Origin: Flavilitoribacter nigricans DSM 23189 = NBRC 102662
Lineage (GTDB): Bacteria > Bacteroidota > Bacteroidia > Chitinophagales > Saprospiraceae
NCBI RefSeq assembly: GCF_002646595.1
Contig: NZ_PDUD01000021.1
Location: 1-64,000 of the forward strand
Direction of reading: 5' to 3'
DNA length: 64,000 bases
Shown here: positions 52,942 through 60,793 of the stretch, piece by piece
How the letters are laid out: the number at the start of each line of letters is the position of its first letter
How positions within the stretch are numbered: position 1 is the first letter of the stretch
Made by a program: the position numbers and the translations under genes
Notes under the pieces: model-generated
The model's input: only the letters and a program-made list of their open reading frames with translations
Databases searched by the model: none
What the model was told of the DNA's origin: nothing

Positions 52942-54525
52942 CTAATCTTCCCGCACGGTTGGGTATTTTATGCCCAACTGTTCAAGATAGGTGTCGTATT
53001 TGGTCTCATCGTAGTACAGTGCTTCCATTTCCTTTCGGTAGGTTTCCATGATGTCCTTGTTGAGATAAGTGGCCGGTTTGTCTTCTTCGGTCACCATGGG
53101 TACGTACTTCTGTTTCATCCCCTGCTCGTTGCGGAAGTATTCCCAGGCCTGATCCACCAGTTCCGGTTTCAGGAAGAAATCGAGTAGCGTCATGGCTTCT
53201 GCTTTGGCGCCCGCTACTACGCCTTTATGGGCGATCGGAGTGGCCATGGCCACGGCATTGGACCAGTGGTGCCCCTGCAGTCCGGGAATATTGGCCGGGA
53301 AGCGGAGGGTGACGGTCGGCAACTTCCAGGAAATGTCCCCAATATCGTCGGAACCACCGCTGATCGGGCGACTGATCGGCAGGCCAATCGTATCCAGTTT
53401 GGTGCTCAGCCCGTTGGTGTCCCGGGGAGAATTGACCTCACGCTGCAGCGCTCTGGCCAGCGTCTGATCGGCTTCGCTCCACTCCGGCAGGCCCACCTGG
53501 CGGATATTCTGGTACATGGTTTCGGCGATCACTTGGTTAAAGTGCCGGGGCCAGGCAGAACCCAGTACTTTGCGTTTCACTTCGGTGCCCGTCATCAGGG
53601 CAGCTCCATCGGCGATGTTATTGCACTTTTCGTACATCTCCATGATCCGGGGATAGGTGACGTTGCGCAGGTAGAACCAGATAGAGGCTTCGGAAGGCAC
53701 CACGTTCGGTTGGTCTCCACCGTTTTTGATCACGTGGTGCGAACGCTGGATGGGATCCAGGTGCTCGCGCTGGTACTGCCAGCCGATACTCATCAGTTCT
53801 ACGGCATCCAGCGAGCTTCGGCCCCGCCAGGGAGAACCGGCGGCGTGGGCCGCTTCCCCTTCAAAAGTATATTCCACGGAGATCAGCCCGGTACCACGGG
53901 CCTGTCCCCAGGATACGGTCATATTGTTGGAAACGTGGGTGAAAATGCACATATCCACTTCGTCAAAGTAGCCGTCGCGGGTGAAGTAGGCCTTGGTACC
54001 TACCAGTTCCTCCGCTACACCGGGCCAGAGGATCAGGGTACCCGGGATACCTTCGCGCTCCATGATCTCCTTGACGGAGATAGCCGCAACGATATTGAGC
54101 GGAATACCGGAATTGTGCCCTTCGCCGTGACCGGGAGCTCCTTCGATCTGCGGATCGTGGTAGGCCACGCCGGGTTTCTGGGACGCTTTCGGGATACAAT
54201 CCAGGTCGCTACCGACAGCGATCACCGGTTTGCCGTTGCCCCATTTGGCCCACCAGGCGGTCGGCACATCGGAGATCCCGTGTTCGATGGTAAATCCGTT
54301 CTCTTCCAGGATGTCCGTGAGGTATTTGGATGAGGCGTACTCCTGAAAGCCGAGTTCGGCAAAACTGAAGATCTTATCGACCATTACCTGAGCCATCTTG
54401 GCCCGACCTTCGACTTTCTCCTGCACTTCTGCCTTCAGTTTTTCCAACTTCCGGTCCTCGCCGGATTGTGCCCAAAGTGTCATTCCGGTGCACAATAACA
54501 CCCAAACTAGTAAGCATTTTCGCAT
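52942..54525 (-). CDS. M20-family amidohydrolase (AbgB-like), secreted
   Basis: 527 residues with signal peptide (LLVWVLLCTGMTLWAQ). The M20 architecture resembles the B subunit of p-aminobenzoyl-glutamate hydrolase and related carboxypeptidases: VAVGSDLDCIPKAS-type motif near residue 105, GHGEGHNSGIPLNIVAAISV, LILWPGVAEELVGTKAYFTR and SYTFEGEAAHAAGSPWRGRS, the small dimerisation domain. A GGSDDIGDISWKLPTVTLRF segment near 400 supplies the remaining catalytic region. It probably hydrolyses an N-acyl amino acid or peptide-like substrate outside the cytoplasm. It is last on its mRNA, ending at the 13-bp hairpin at 52881-52915. Confidence 0.88.
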   Translation of the reverse strand: MRKCLLVWVLLCTGMTLWAQSGEDRKLEKLKAEVQEKVEGRAKMAQVMVDKIFSFAELGFQEYASSKYLTDILEENGFTIEHGISDVPTAWWAKWGNGKPVIAVGSDLDCIPKASQKPGVAYHDPQIEGAPGHGEGHNSGIPLNIVAAISVKEIMEREGIPGTLILWPGVAEELVGTKAYFTRDGYFDEVDMCIFTHVSNNMTVSWGQARGTGLISVEYTFEGEAAHAAGSPWRGRSSLDAVELMSIGWQYQREHLDPIQRSHHVIKNGGDQPNVVPSEASIWFYLRNVTYPRIMEMYEKCNNIADGAALMTGTEVKRKVLGSAWPRHFNQVIAETMYQNIRQVGLPEWSEADQTLARALQREVNSPRDTNGLSTKLDTIGLPISRPISGGSDDIGDISWKLPTVTLRFPANIPGLQGHHWSNAVAMATPIAHKGVVAGAKAEAMTLLDFFLKPELVDQAWEYFRNEQGMKQKYVPMVTEEDKPATYLNKDIMETYRKEMEALYYDETKYDTYLEQLGIKYPTVRED

Positions 54526-54925
54526 AATGATTTGATTTTATTATTTACGGTGAAAAATGGTCTCGGTGATCCGGTAAGCGCATAGTGGTTTCTTGGCCGG
54601 TGGCCATTCAGTTCGGATGTACAATCAGAGCGTCGGATCAAAACAATTTGCTGGCAGGGCGGAAAAAGATACAGTTCCGGTGGTTTGTCGGGGTGGTTCC
54701 GGTTGAATATCGCCTAATAGTTTACTCCGGTGATCTTTTTGCTGCTTATTTTCGCCGGCTAGCCCAAAAAAGGCTTACCATTGGTGGCGAAATACCCGGC
54801 GCAATTCCAAAAGCGGTACCTGACGAAAATTGAGTGGGACTTCCCATGCCAATTTATCTCAGTACAAACCAGAACCGCATTTTACATTTCTTTACCTTTA
54901 ATTCACTGAGCCAAAATACAAAAAC
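54526..54925. other. Divergent intergenic region between M20 gene and moaC
   Basis: About 400 bp. A near-consensus -7 (TACCTTTA) lies about 35 bp before moaC. An 82-codon rightward frame (54585-54833) has no supporting similarity and is not called. Confidence 0.4.
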
Positions 54926-55405
54926 ATGTCAGATCAATTTACTCATCTGGATGCAAAAGGAAATCCATCGATGGTGGATGTGGGAGAAAAGCAGGTCACC
55001 CGGCGGGAAGCGGTCGCGCAGAGCATTATACAACTGACCGAAGAGATCATGGATCTGCTGGAAGATGATGAATTGCACACTAAAAAAGGCCCTGTATTCC
55101 AAACTGCGATCCTGGCGGGCATCATGGCCGCCAAACGCACCTCGGAACTGATCCCACTGTGCCATCCGCTGCCGCTGGAAAAGATCGGTATCGACATTCA
55201 GGTAAATGAAGAAAGGGAAGTTGTGATCATCTGTACCGCGATCATCACGGGAAAAACCGGGGTGGAAATGGAAGCACTCACCGGCGCCTCCGTGGCGGCG
55301 CTGACAGTGTACGATATGTGCAAAGCTTTCAGCCACGATATCGTGATCCGGGAAACGAAACTAATGGCCAAATCGGGTGGGAAAAGGGATTTTAAGCGGA
55401 ATTAA
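54926..55405 (+). CDS. moaC: Cyclic pyranopterin monophosphate synthase MoaC
   Basis: 159 residues, standard length. The family signatures are all present: FTHLDAKGNPSMVDVGEKQV, AGIMAAKRTSELIPLCHPLP (active-site His pair), TGKTGVEMEALTGASVAALT and VYDMCKAFSHDIVI, with terminal KSGGKRDF. MoaC converts the 8-oxo GTP derivative made by MoaA into cyclic pyranopterin monophosphate in molybdenum cofactor synthesis; it is a cytoplasmic hexamer. None of the other moa/moe genes lie in the window, so this copy is separate from the rest of the pathway. The small membrane protein gene 25 bp downstream is probably co-transcribed. Confidence 0.95.
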   Translation: MSDQFTHLDAKGNPSMVDVGEKQVTRREAVAQSIIQLTEEIMDLLEDDELHTKKGPVFQTAILAGIMAAKRTSELIPLCHPLPLEKIGIDIQVNEEREVVIICTAIITGKTGVEMEALTGASVAALTVYDMCKAFSHDIVIRETKLMAKSGGKRDFKRN

Positions 55406-55430
55406 TGGATGCTTATAACCAGAAAAACGC

Positions 55431-55622
55431 ATGAAAAAGATCTGGCTGATCCTGACGACGAGTGGCGTGATCACATTCCTGTTGCCCGCTGCCTTATGGC
55501 TACAGGGGCTTATCTTTTGGGAAGAATGCCGGCTACTGATGGCGCTGGGAGCCGTGCTGGCCCTGGTGGGATACTGGGGAATGAAGAAAGTGAAGGCAGG
55601 TGGCGACAAAAATCGGGATTAG
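55431..55622 (+). CDS. Small two-helix membrane protein
   Basis: 63 residues, two hydrophobic segments (about 3-24, KIWLILTTSGVITFLLPAAL; 34-50, LLMALGAVLALVGYW) and a basic tail (KKVKAGGDKNRD). It follows moaC by 25 bp on the same strand. No family recognised. Its placement suggests translation from the moaC mRNA, but a role in molybdenum cofactor synthesis is not established. Confidence 0.6.
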   Translation: MKKIWLILTTSGVITFLLPAALWLQGLIFWEECRLLMALGAVLALVGYWGMKKVKAGGDKNRD

Positions 55623-55714
55623 CCGCTCGTTTGTAGCCCCCCTGCCAAAGCTAAAAATAACCCGGAACCCAGTAGAAGGCGAAGGCCATCTACCGGGCAC
55701 CGGGTGTGAAACGT

Positions 55715-57595
55715 CTATTTCAGAAACTCTAAACTCTTATTGATAAACCGCGTCAACTCGGCTCCCTTGAGCATACTCTGGTTGAGGCGGGCCAGATTGT
55801 AAAGGTATTCCGCCAGTTCTCGCTGCTGGTCGGCGTCTTTCTCACCGACGAGCTTGGAGGCGATCAGCGGGTGGTTGGTATTGACCACCAGATTGATCGA
55901 ATCCGGGAAAGCATCCATGCTCATCCCCTGCATGGCCTGCATCTCCTTCATCCGGCGCATGAACTCCGGCCGGGTGATCACCACCGGCTGGTCATCCGGT
56001 GACATAGGTTTGAGTACCACCTGATTGCCGGATTGTCCGGCCAGTACTTCAAATATCGTTTTAACCTGGCTCTGTTCGTCTTCGCTCATCACCGATTCTA
56101 CTTCCTCGTCCTTCTGCACCAGTTGATCCACGGTGTCGGAATCCACCCGTACGAAAGTGACATTATCGAGTTTGTGTTCGAGGTGATTGACAAAGTGGTT
56201 ATCGATGATGTTATCCAGTTCCAAAACGTCGTAACCACGATTTTTTGCCGGCTGGATCAGACTATCGTGCTCCTTGGCATTATTGGTGTAGATATAGATC
56301 ACCTTATCGTGCTTATCCGTTTGAGTGGGTTTTACTTTCTCCTGGTATTCGTCCAGGGTAAAGTGTTCCCCGTCCACGTTTTTCAACAGCACAAACTTGG
56401 TGGCTTTATCGTGGAATTTCTCTTCGGAGATCATACCGTACTTAATAAACACTCCGAGGTCCGGCCATTTGGCTTCGAAATCTTTCCGGTCGGCCTTAAA
56501 CAGTTCCTGCAGTTTATCGGCCACCTTCCGGGTGATGTATCCGGTGATCTTTTTCACGTTCTGATCGGCCTGCAGATAACTCCGGGAAACGTTCAGCGGA
56601 ATATCCGGTGAATCGATCACCCCGTGCAGCAGGGTCAGGAATTCCGGTACGATCTCTTTCACGTCGTCCGTAACGTACACCTGGTTGCTGTACAGCTGGA
56701 TCTTATTTTTCTGGATCTCAATCGAGTTGCCCACTTTGGGGAAGTACAGGATACCCGTCAGATTGAACGGATAGTCGATGTTGAGATGGATCCAGAACAT
56801 CGGCGGGGTACTGAAGGGATAGAGCTCGGAATAGAAAGAACGGTAATCCTCATCCGTCAGCTCGTTGGGCTGCTTTTTCCAGATCGGGTTCGGATTGTTG
56901 ACGATATTGTCAACTTCGATCTCCTTGGTTACTTTTTCCTCGCCTTCATCTTCGCCTTCGCTTTCTAATTCTACAGTTTCCGTGCGAGTACCGAATTTGA
57001 TGGGCACCGGCAGGAATTTACAGTATTTCTGCAGCAGCGATTCGATACGGCCCTCTTCCAAGAATTCCTTGTTCTCCTCGTTGATGTAGAGGATCACATC
57101 CGTACCACGCTCTTTTTTATCGTTCTTCTCAATGCCGTATTCGGGGTCCCCTTCGCACACCCAGGTCACGCCCTTACTCCGCGGCTTCCAGGATTTGGTG
57201 CGTACTTCCACTTTGTCGGCTACCATAAAGGCGGAGTAGAATCCCAAACCGAAGTGGCCGATGATATTGGCATCGTCCTTATATTTTTCCAGAAATTCGG
57301 CAGCACTGGAGAACGCTACCTGATTGAGGTATTTCTGTACTTCTTCTTCCGTCATCCCGATACCGTGGTCGCGGATGGTCAGGGTGCCGTTGTCTTTATC
57401 GATGATCACTTCTACCATCAGATCACCAAGCTTGCCCTTGAATTCACCTTTGGAAGCCAGCGTCTGCAATTTTGTCGTGGCATCAATGGCATTCGAGATC
57501 AGCTCCCGGAGGAAGATCTCGTGATCAGAGTACAGAAATTTCTTAATTATGGGAAAAATGTTTTCCGTTTGTACGGATATAGTACCTTTTTGCAT
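55715..57595 (-). CDS. htpG: Chaperone protein HtpG (Hsp90)
   Basis: 626 residues from the ATG at 57595 (ten codons inside the longest frame), the usual HtpG length. The N-terminal ATPase domain has FLYSDHEIFLRELISNAIDA, the DHGIGMTEEEV lid, and GHFGLGFYSAFMVADKVEVR. The middle domain has NVSRSYLQADQNVKKITGYI, and the C-terminal dimerisation domain closes the protein. It is the cytoplasmic Hsp90 chaperone, ATP-dependent. Only about 20 bp upstream, TAGGCTTTG on the minus strand (57631-57623) could be a -7 box with a three-base spacer. The next upstream feature on that side is the putative ncRNA in the opposite direction. Confidence 0.95.
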   Translation of the reverse strand: MQKGTISVQTENIFPIIKKFLYSDHEIFLRELISNAIDATTKLQTLASKGEFKGKLGDLMVEVIIDKDNGTLTIRDHGIGMTEEEVQKYLNQVAFSSAAEFLEKYKDDANIIGHFGLGFYSAFMVADKVEVRTKSWKPRSKGVTWVCEGDPEYGIEKNDKKERGTDVILYINEENKEFLEEGRIESLLQKYCKFLPVPIKFGTRTETVELESEGEDEGEEKVTKEIEVDNIVNNPNPIWKKQPNELTDEDYRSFYSELYPFSTPPMFWIHLNIDYPFNLTGILYFPKVGNSIEIQKNKIQLYSNQVYVTDDVKEIVPEFLTLLHGVIDSPDIPLNVSRSYLQADQNVKKITGYITRKVADKLQELFKADRKDFEAKWPDLGVFIKYGMISEEKFHDKATKFVLLKNVDGEHFTLDEYQEKVKPTQTDKHDKVIYIYTNNAKEHDSLIQPAKNRGYDVLELDNIIDNHFVNHLEHKLDNVTFVRVDSDTVDQLVQKDEEVESVMSEDEQSQVKTIFEVLAGQSGNQVVLKPMSPDDQPVVITRPEFMRRMKEMQAMQGMSMDAFPDSINLVVNTNHPLIASKLVGEKDADQQRELAEYLYNLARLNQSMLKGAELTRFINKSLEFLK

Positions 57596-58052
57596 AGCTA
57601 TTTCTTTTTGCCTTTGAAGTAACAAAGCCTATGCCAGAGCGTCGGAACTGACAAAATGACGGATTTTGCCCTCCGTACGTAGGGTCAGTAAGACAGTAAA
57701 GTCCGGTCGAAGCAGCAGGCGCAGGGCCACAACGGAAAAAAACGGGGACAGATATTGAAAATTAAAATAGATTTATTTAATTTGCAGCATAATTGAGAGG
57801 GACTTAACAAAAAAACATTTTTTCTTTCCAAAAGAGCTTTGAGACGCTGCTTGACATTTCCTACGTCAAAGCGTCCAGTAATTGCTTGATTGCCATTCTG
57901 AGCGTACCGCAAATTCATTTTTTAATAAAATTTGAATTTGTTCCAGCTCGTTTGTAACCTTTCTATGCGATTATCGTAATACTGATCACATACTTTGACA
58001 AATGCAATTGCGGTTGAAGTGACCGTATGCATTTATCCAGAAAAGCTTTTTG

Positions 58053-58266
58053 CGTATGTAGCAATAAGCCTGGCTTCTGGGGGGTAGCCGGGCTTTTGCT
58101 CATACGAAAATAATATAACCCTGTGCGGTAATGCGAAAAGCAGCCGCTGACAAAAGGGTCTAAAAAAGTTAGTGAGGCGGGTAGACTCACGGGGGGGTAA
58201 GAGTCCACCTCAACCTCACTTTCAACCACAAGGCCGGTGGGATTCGTCTCACCGACCTTTTTTTTA
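58053..58266 (+). ncRNA. Candidate structured non-coding RNA ending at an intrinsic terminator
   Basis: Between htpG and the M28 peptidase gene, both leftward, a rightward run of three stem-loops precedes a clear U-tract terminator that belongs to no gene. Hairpin A (58053-58106) pairs CGTATG-AGCAA-AAGCC-GGCT segments with single-base bulges (about 20 pairs); loop TCTGGGGGGT. Hairpin B (58118-58159) pairs ACCCT/AGGGT and GCGG/CCGC. Hairpin C (58171-58220) pairs AGTGAGG/CCTCACT, GGT/ACC and GACTC/GAGTC; its loop holds a run of seven G. No coding frame with good start or codon use spans it. The 5' end is unknown and may lie upstream of 58053. I compared it with tmRNA, RNase P, SRP and 6S consensus features and saw no match. 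Confidence 0.6.
58230..58266 (+). terminator. Intrinsic terminator of the candidate ncRNA
   Basis: AAGG-CGGTG stem (58230-58239) pairs with CACCG-CCTT (58250-58259, one mismatch), 10-nt loop, then eight T. Strongly rightward. Confidence 0.8.
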
Positions 58267-58330
58267 TTTTAGGACCCCGGTGCGGGCAGCAACCTGGCTA
58301 CACGCACCGAGCTAAAAATACAAAGTATTT

Positions 58331-59950
58331 CTAGGGTCTGACATCCACCTTAATGCGATCATCGCGGTTAGCCAGTTCCCAACTGGTATAAAATACCAGG
58401 CGACCGATCTTTTCCATCTTTTCAAAATTGATCTTATCTACCGTATCGCTGGTGCGGTGATAATCCTCGTGCGTACCGTTGAAATAAAAGATCGCCGGAA
58501 TGCCGCGCTCGGCAAAGTTGTAGTGATCCGACCGGTAATAGTAGCGATTCGGGTCATCTTCGGCGTTGTAGGTATAGTCCAGTTCCAGTTGGGTGTAGCG
58601 CGCATTGGCATCTTCATTGATCTGATGCAGTTCGGTGCTCAGCCGGTTGGAACCGATCACGTAGATATAGTCACTGTTGCCTTTTTCTTCGTGCTTGGGA
58701 TCGACACGTCCCACCATGTCCACATTGACGTTGGCAATGGTGTTCTCCAGCGGGAAGATCGGGTATTCGACGTAGTACTGTGAACCGAGCAGGCCTTTTT
58801 CCTCACCGGATACCAGCATGATTAGGACGCTTCGGCGCGGACCCCAGCCTTCGCTTTTAGCCTGGGCAAATGCCTGGGCCACTTCCAGAACTGTGGAGGT
58901 GCCGGATCCGTTATCGTCCGCACCGAAGTAGATATCTTCCCCGCGTTTGCCCAGGTGATCGTAGTGAGCGGTGATCACCAGCAGTTCGTCCTTCAGTTCG
59001 GGATCCGTACCCTCGATGTAACCGAGTACGTTTTCACCGACCAGACTGCGTACGGATTTCTCCTGACGAAGCCGGAGGTTTACCGGAATGCTAACGCTGC
59101 GGAGTTTGCCTTTTTTCTGGATGCGCTTCCGGGCTTTCACCACTTTTTTAAACTCGCCGCTGATCATTTTTTTAGCTACCTCAGAAGAAAGGAAAACGCT
59201 ATTGGCCAGGTTCCGGTCTTCGGGCAATGACTCTACCATCGCCAGACGACGGTTCAGGATCTCCCTACGCGCATTGCTGACGTTCTGTTTGAAGTCATTG
59301 TCGATGATAAAGACCACTTCCACACCGTGTTGTTTGGCTACCTGCAGCTTTTTCTCCAGATTTTCAAACCAGTCCGAAGGGTTAGAGGTGCCGCTGACCA
59401 GGTAATTCCCTTTCCGGTCTTTAGGCTCGTCCGGGTAGATCAATATGGCCTTACCCGCTACATCGGTACCCTTATAATCGCTGTAAGCAGGATCATCAAT
59501 ACCGTATCCGAGGAAAGTGACCTCGTCGATATCCTTCCAGTCCCGGCTCTCGTTATCGGCCGGCATGGCGTAGTAATCCCAGAGATGGCGCAGTGGCGTT
59601 CCGTCCATTTCCAGGTCGATATTTTCCCAGTTTTCCGCAAAGAAATTGATCTGCTGAAAGTAATTGCCGTCATTACCGATGGCTGGAATACCCAGTTTCT
59701 GGAAATACCGGGCAATGTATTCGGCGGCCTTCTTCTGACCGTCCGTACCGGTTTCCCGGCCTTCGAATTCGGTGCTGGCAATGGTGCTCAGGTGCCGCTT
59801 CATATCCTGGGCGGTAATCGTCTGAGCGAGTTTGGTAGGCGAGGGAGCATCTTTGGCTCTTTCGGGGACCCGGTCGGAACTCATTTGCGCCGTTAATGCG
59901 GGCACAAAGAACAACCAGGCACCGAAAAATGCACTCAAGTATCTTTTCAT
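58331..59950 (-). CDS. M28-family zinc aminopeptidase, secreted
   Basis: 539 residues with signal peptide (FFGAWLFFVPALTAQ). The M28 metal motifs are in order: LLVITAHYDHLGKRGED (His), YFGADDNGSGTSTVLEVAQA (bridging Asp), LIMLVSGEEKGLLGSQYYVE (Glu-Glu), NVNVDMVGRVD (Asp) and YYRSDHYNFAERGIPAIFYF (His). Residues about 120-300 form an inserted protease-associated-like domain (VAGKAILIYPDEPKDRKGNY). It should be a dinuclear-zinc exopeptidase acting outside the cytoplasm on peptides. It stands alone: separate from htpG by the ncRNA region and from rpiB by about 160 bp. Confidence 0.92.
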   Translation of the reverse strand: MKRYLSAFFGAWLFFVPALTAQMSSDRVPERAKDAPSPTKLAQTITAQDMKRHLSTIASTEFEGRETGTDGQKKAAEYIARYFQKLGIPAIGNDGNYFQQINFFAENWENIDLEMDGTPLRHLWDYYAMPADNESRDWKDIDEVTFLGYGIDDPAYSDYKGTDVAGKAILIYPDEPKDRKGNYLVSGTSNPSDWFENLEKKLQVAKQHGVEVVFIIDNDFKQNVSNARREILNRRLAMVESLPEDRNLANSVFLSSEVAKKMISGEFKKVVKARKRIQKKGKLRSVSIPVNLRLRQEKSVRSLVGENVLGYIEGTDPELKDELLVITAHYDHLGKRGEDIYFGADDNGSGTSTVLEVAQAFAQAKSEGWGPRRSVLIMLVSGEEKGLLGSQYYVEYPIFPLENTIANVNVDMVGRVDPKHEEKGNSDYIYVIGSNRLSTELHQINEDANARYTQLELDYTYNAEDDPNRYYYRSDHYNFAERGIPAIFYFNGTHEDYHRTSDTVDKINFEKMEKIGRLVFYTSWELANRDDRIKVDVRP

Positions 59951-60109
59951 GTTTAATTCAGTTTGTAAATTAAAAATACCATTTCCGGCTAACTTATTGT
60001 CTTAAAGCCTGATTTCTGTCTTTTGCCGAACAAGAGTCAGGCATTTCAAGGAGAGAAAATAGAAGTGGGTATAAGCAGGTCATATCTTTTACCTTTAGCC
60101 TAAATACGA

Positions 60110-60550
60110 TCAGCAACTGATCTTACCTACGCGTCGTGCGTGACGTCCGCCCTCAAAGGTACTGTCGAGGAAGGCATCCACGATCTGCAGTGCGGTTTCC
60201 TCGGATACAAAGCGTACGGGCAGGGCCAGTGCATTGGCATTATTGTGTTGGCGGGCCAGGGCGGCAATCTCCGGTAGCCAGCAGAGTGCAGCCCGCACGG
60301 ACTGGTGTTTATTGGCCGTGATCGCCACGCCGTTGCCGCTGCCGCAGAGCAGGATGCCGAGATCCACCTGTTCGGTCTCGACCGCTTTGGCGACGGGGTG
60401 GGCAAAATCCGGATAATCTACTGAATCGGCAGAGGGTGCGCCAAAATCCTGTACGCTGATCCCCTTTTGTTCCAGATGGGCAATGATGGCCGCTTTGTAG
60501 GGAAAGCCGGCGTGGTCACATCCGATAGCGATATTGTTTACGTTGGGCAT
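60110..60550 (-). CDS. rpiB: Ribose-5-phosphate isomerase B (RpiB)
   Basis: 146 residues from the ATG at 60550 (nine codons inside the longest frame). LacAB/RpiB signatures: NIAIGCDHAGFPYKAAIIAH, DYPDFAHPVAKAVETEQVDL, GILLCGSGNGVAITANKHQS (active-site Cys in the CGSGNG motif) and RAALCWLPEIAALARQHNNA. It interconverts ribose 5-phosphate and ribulose 5-phosphate in the pentose phosphate pathway, cytoplasmic. The gene stands alone; TATCTTGC on the minus strand near 60596 is a near-consensus -7 box. Confidence 0.95.
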   Translation of the reverse strand: MPNVNNIAIGCDHAGFPYKAAIIAHLEQKGISVQDFGAPSADSVDYPDFAHPVAKAVETEQVDLGILLCGSGNGVAITANKHQSVRAALCWLPEIAALARQHNNANALALPVRFVSEETALQIVDAFLDSTFEGGRHARRVGKISC

Positions 60551-60724
60551 GATCGTTTTACGTTGAACTGTAGACAATTAAAAATCGCTGCAAGATAAGG
60601 TAATTTGCCAGAGCGTGGGCGGGAATCCCGGAAGGAATGTTTGGATACGGAAGCTGGCTACTTTGAATTCGGACTGTGCCGGGCTATGGTGGCGGACTTC
60701 GGGACACTCGCGTGTTTCGTAACG

Positions 60725-60764
60725 AAAAAAGCCGCAGCCGGTATCTTCCGGCCGCGGCTTTTTT
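60725..60764. terminator. Bidirectional terminator after the DUF2723 gene
   Basis: AAAAAAGCCGC-GCCGG pairs with CCGGC-GCGGCTTTTTT (60725-60740 / 60749-60764, single mismatch near the centre), with A/T-runs on both sides. It ends the leftward DUF2723 gene, whose stop is 30 bp away. Confidence 0.85.
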
Positions 60765-60793
60765 GCACGCTAACGATCGTAACCGACTACACC

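Noticed and set aside
52602-53051. 149-codon rightward frame near the end of the M20 gene
   Set aside because: It overlaps the 3' end of the M20 gene on the other strand, has no recognisable similarity and crosses the transcript-end hairpin.
53227-54333. 368-codon rightward frame inside the M20 gene
   Set aside because: Antisense to a protein with complete M20 motifs.
54585-54833. 82-codon rightward frame before moaC
   Set aside because: No similarity and biased composition; treated as intergenic.
57685-57918. 77-codon leftward frame upstream of htpG, whose first 30 residues look faintly transposase-like
   Set aside because: Similarity too weak to name, composition changes halfway, no partner sequence or terminal repeats found.
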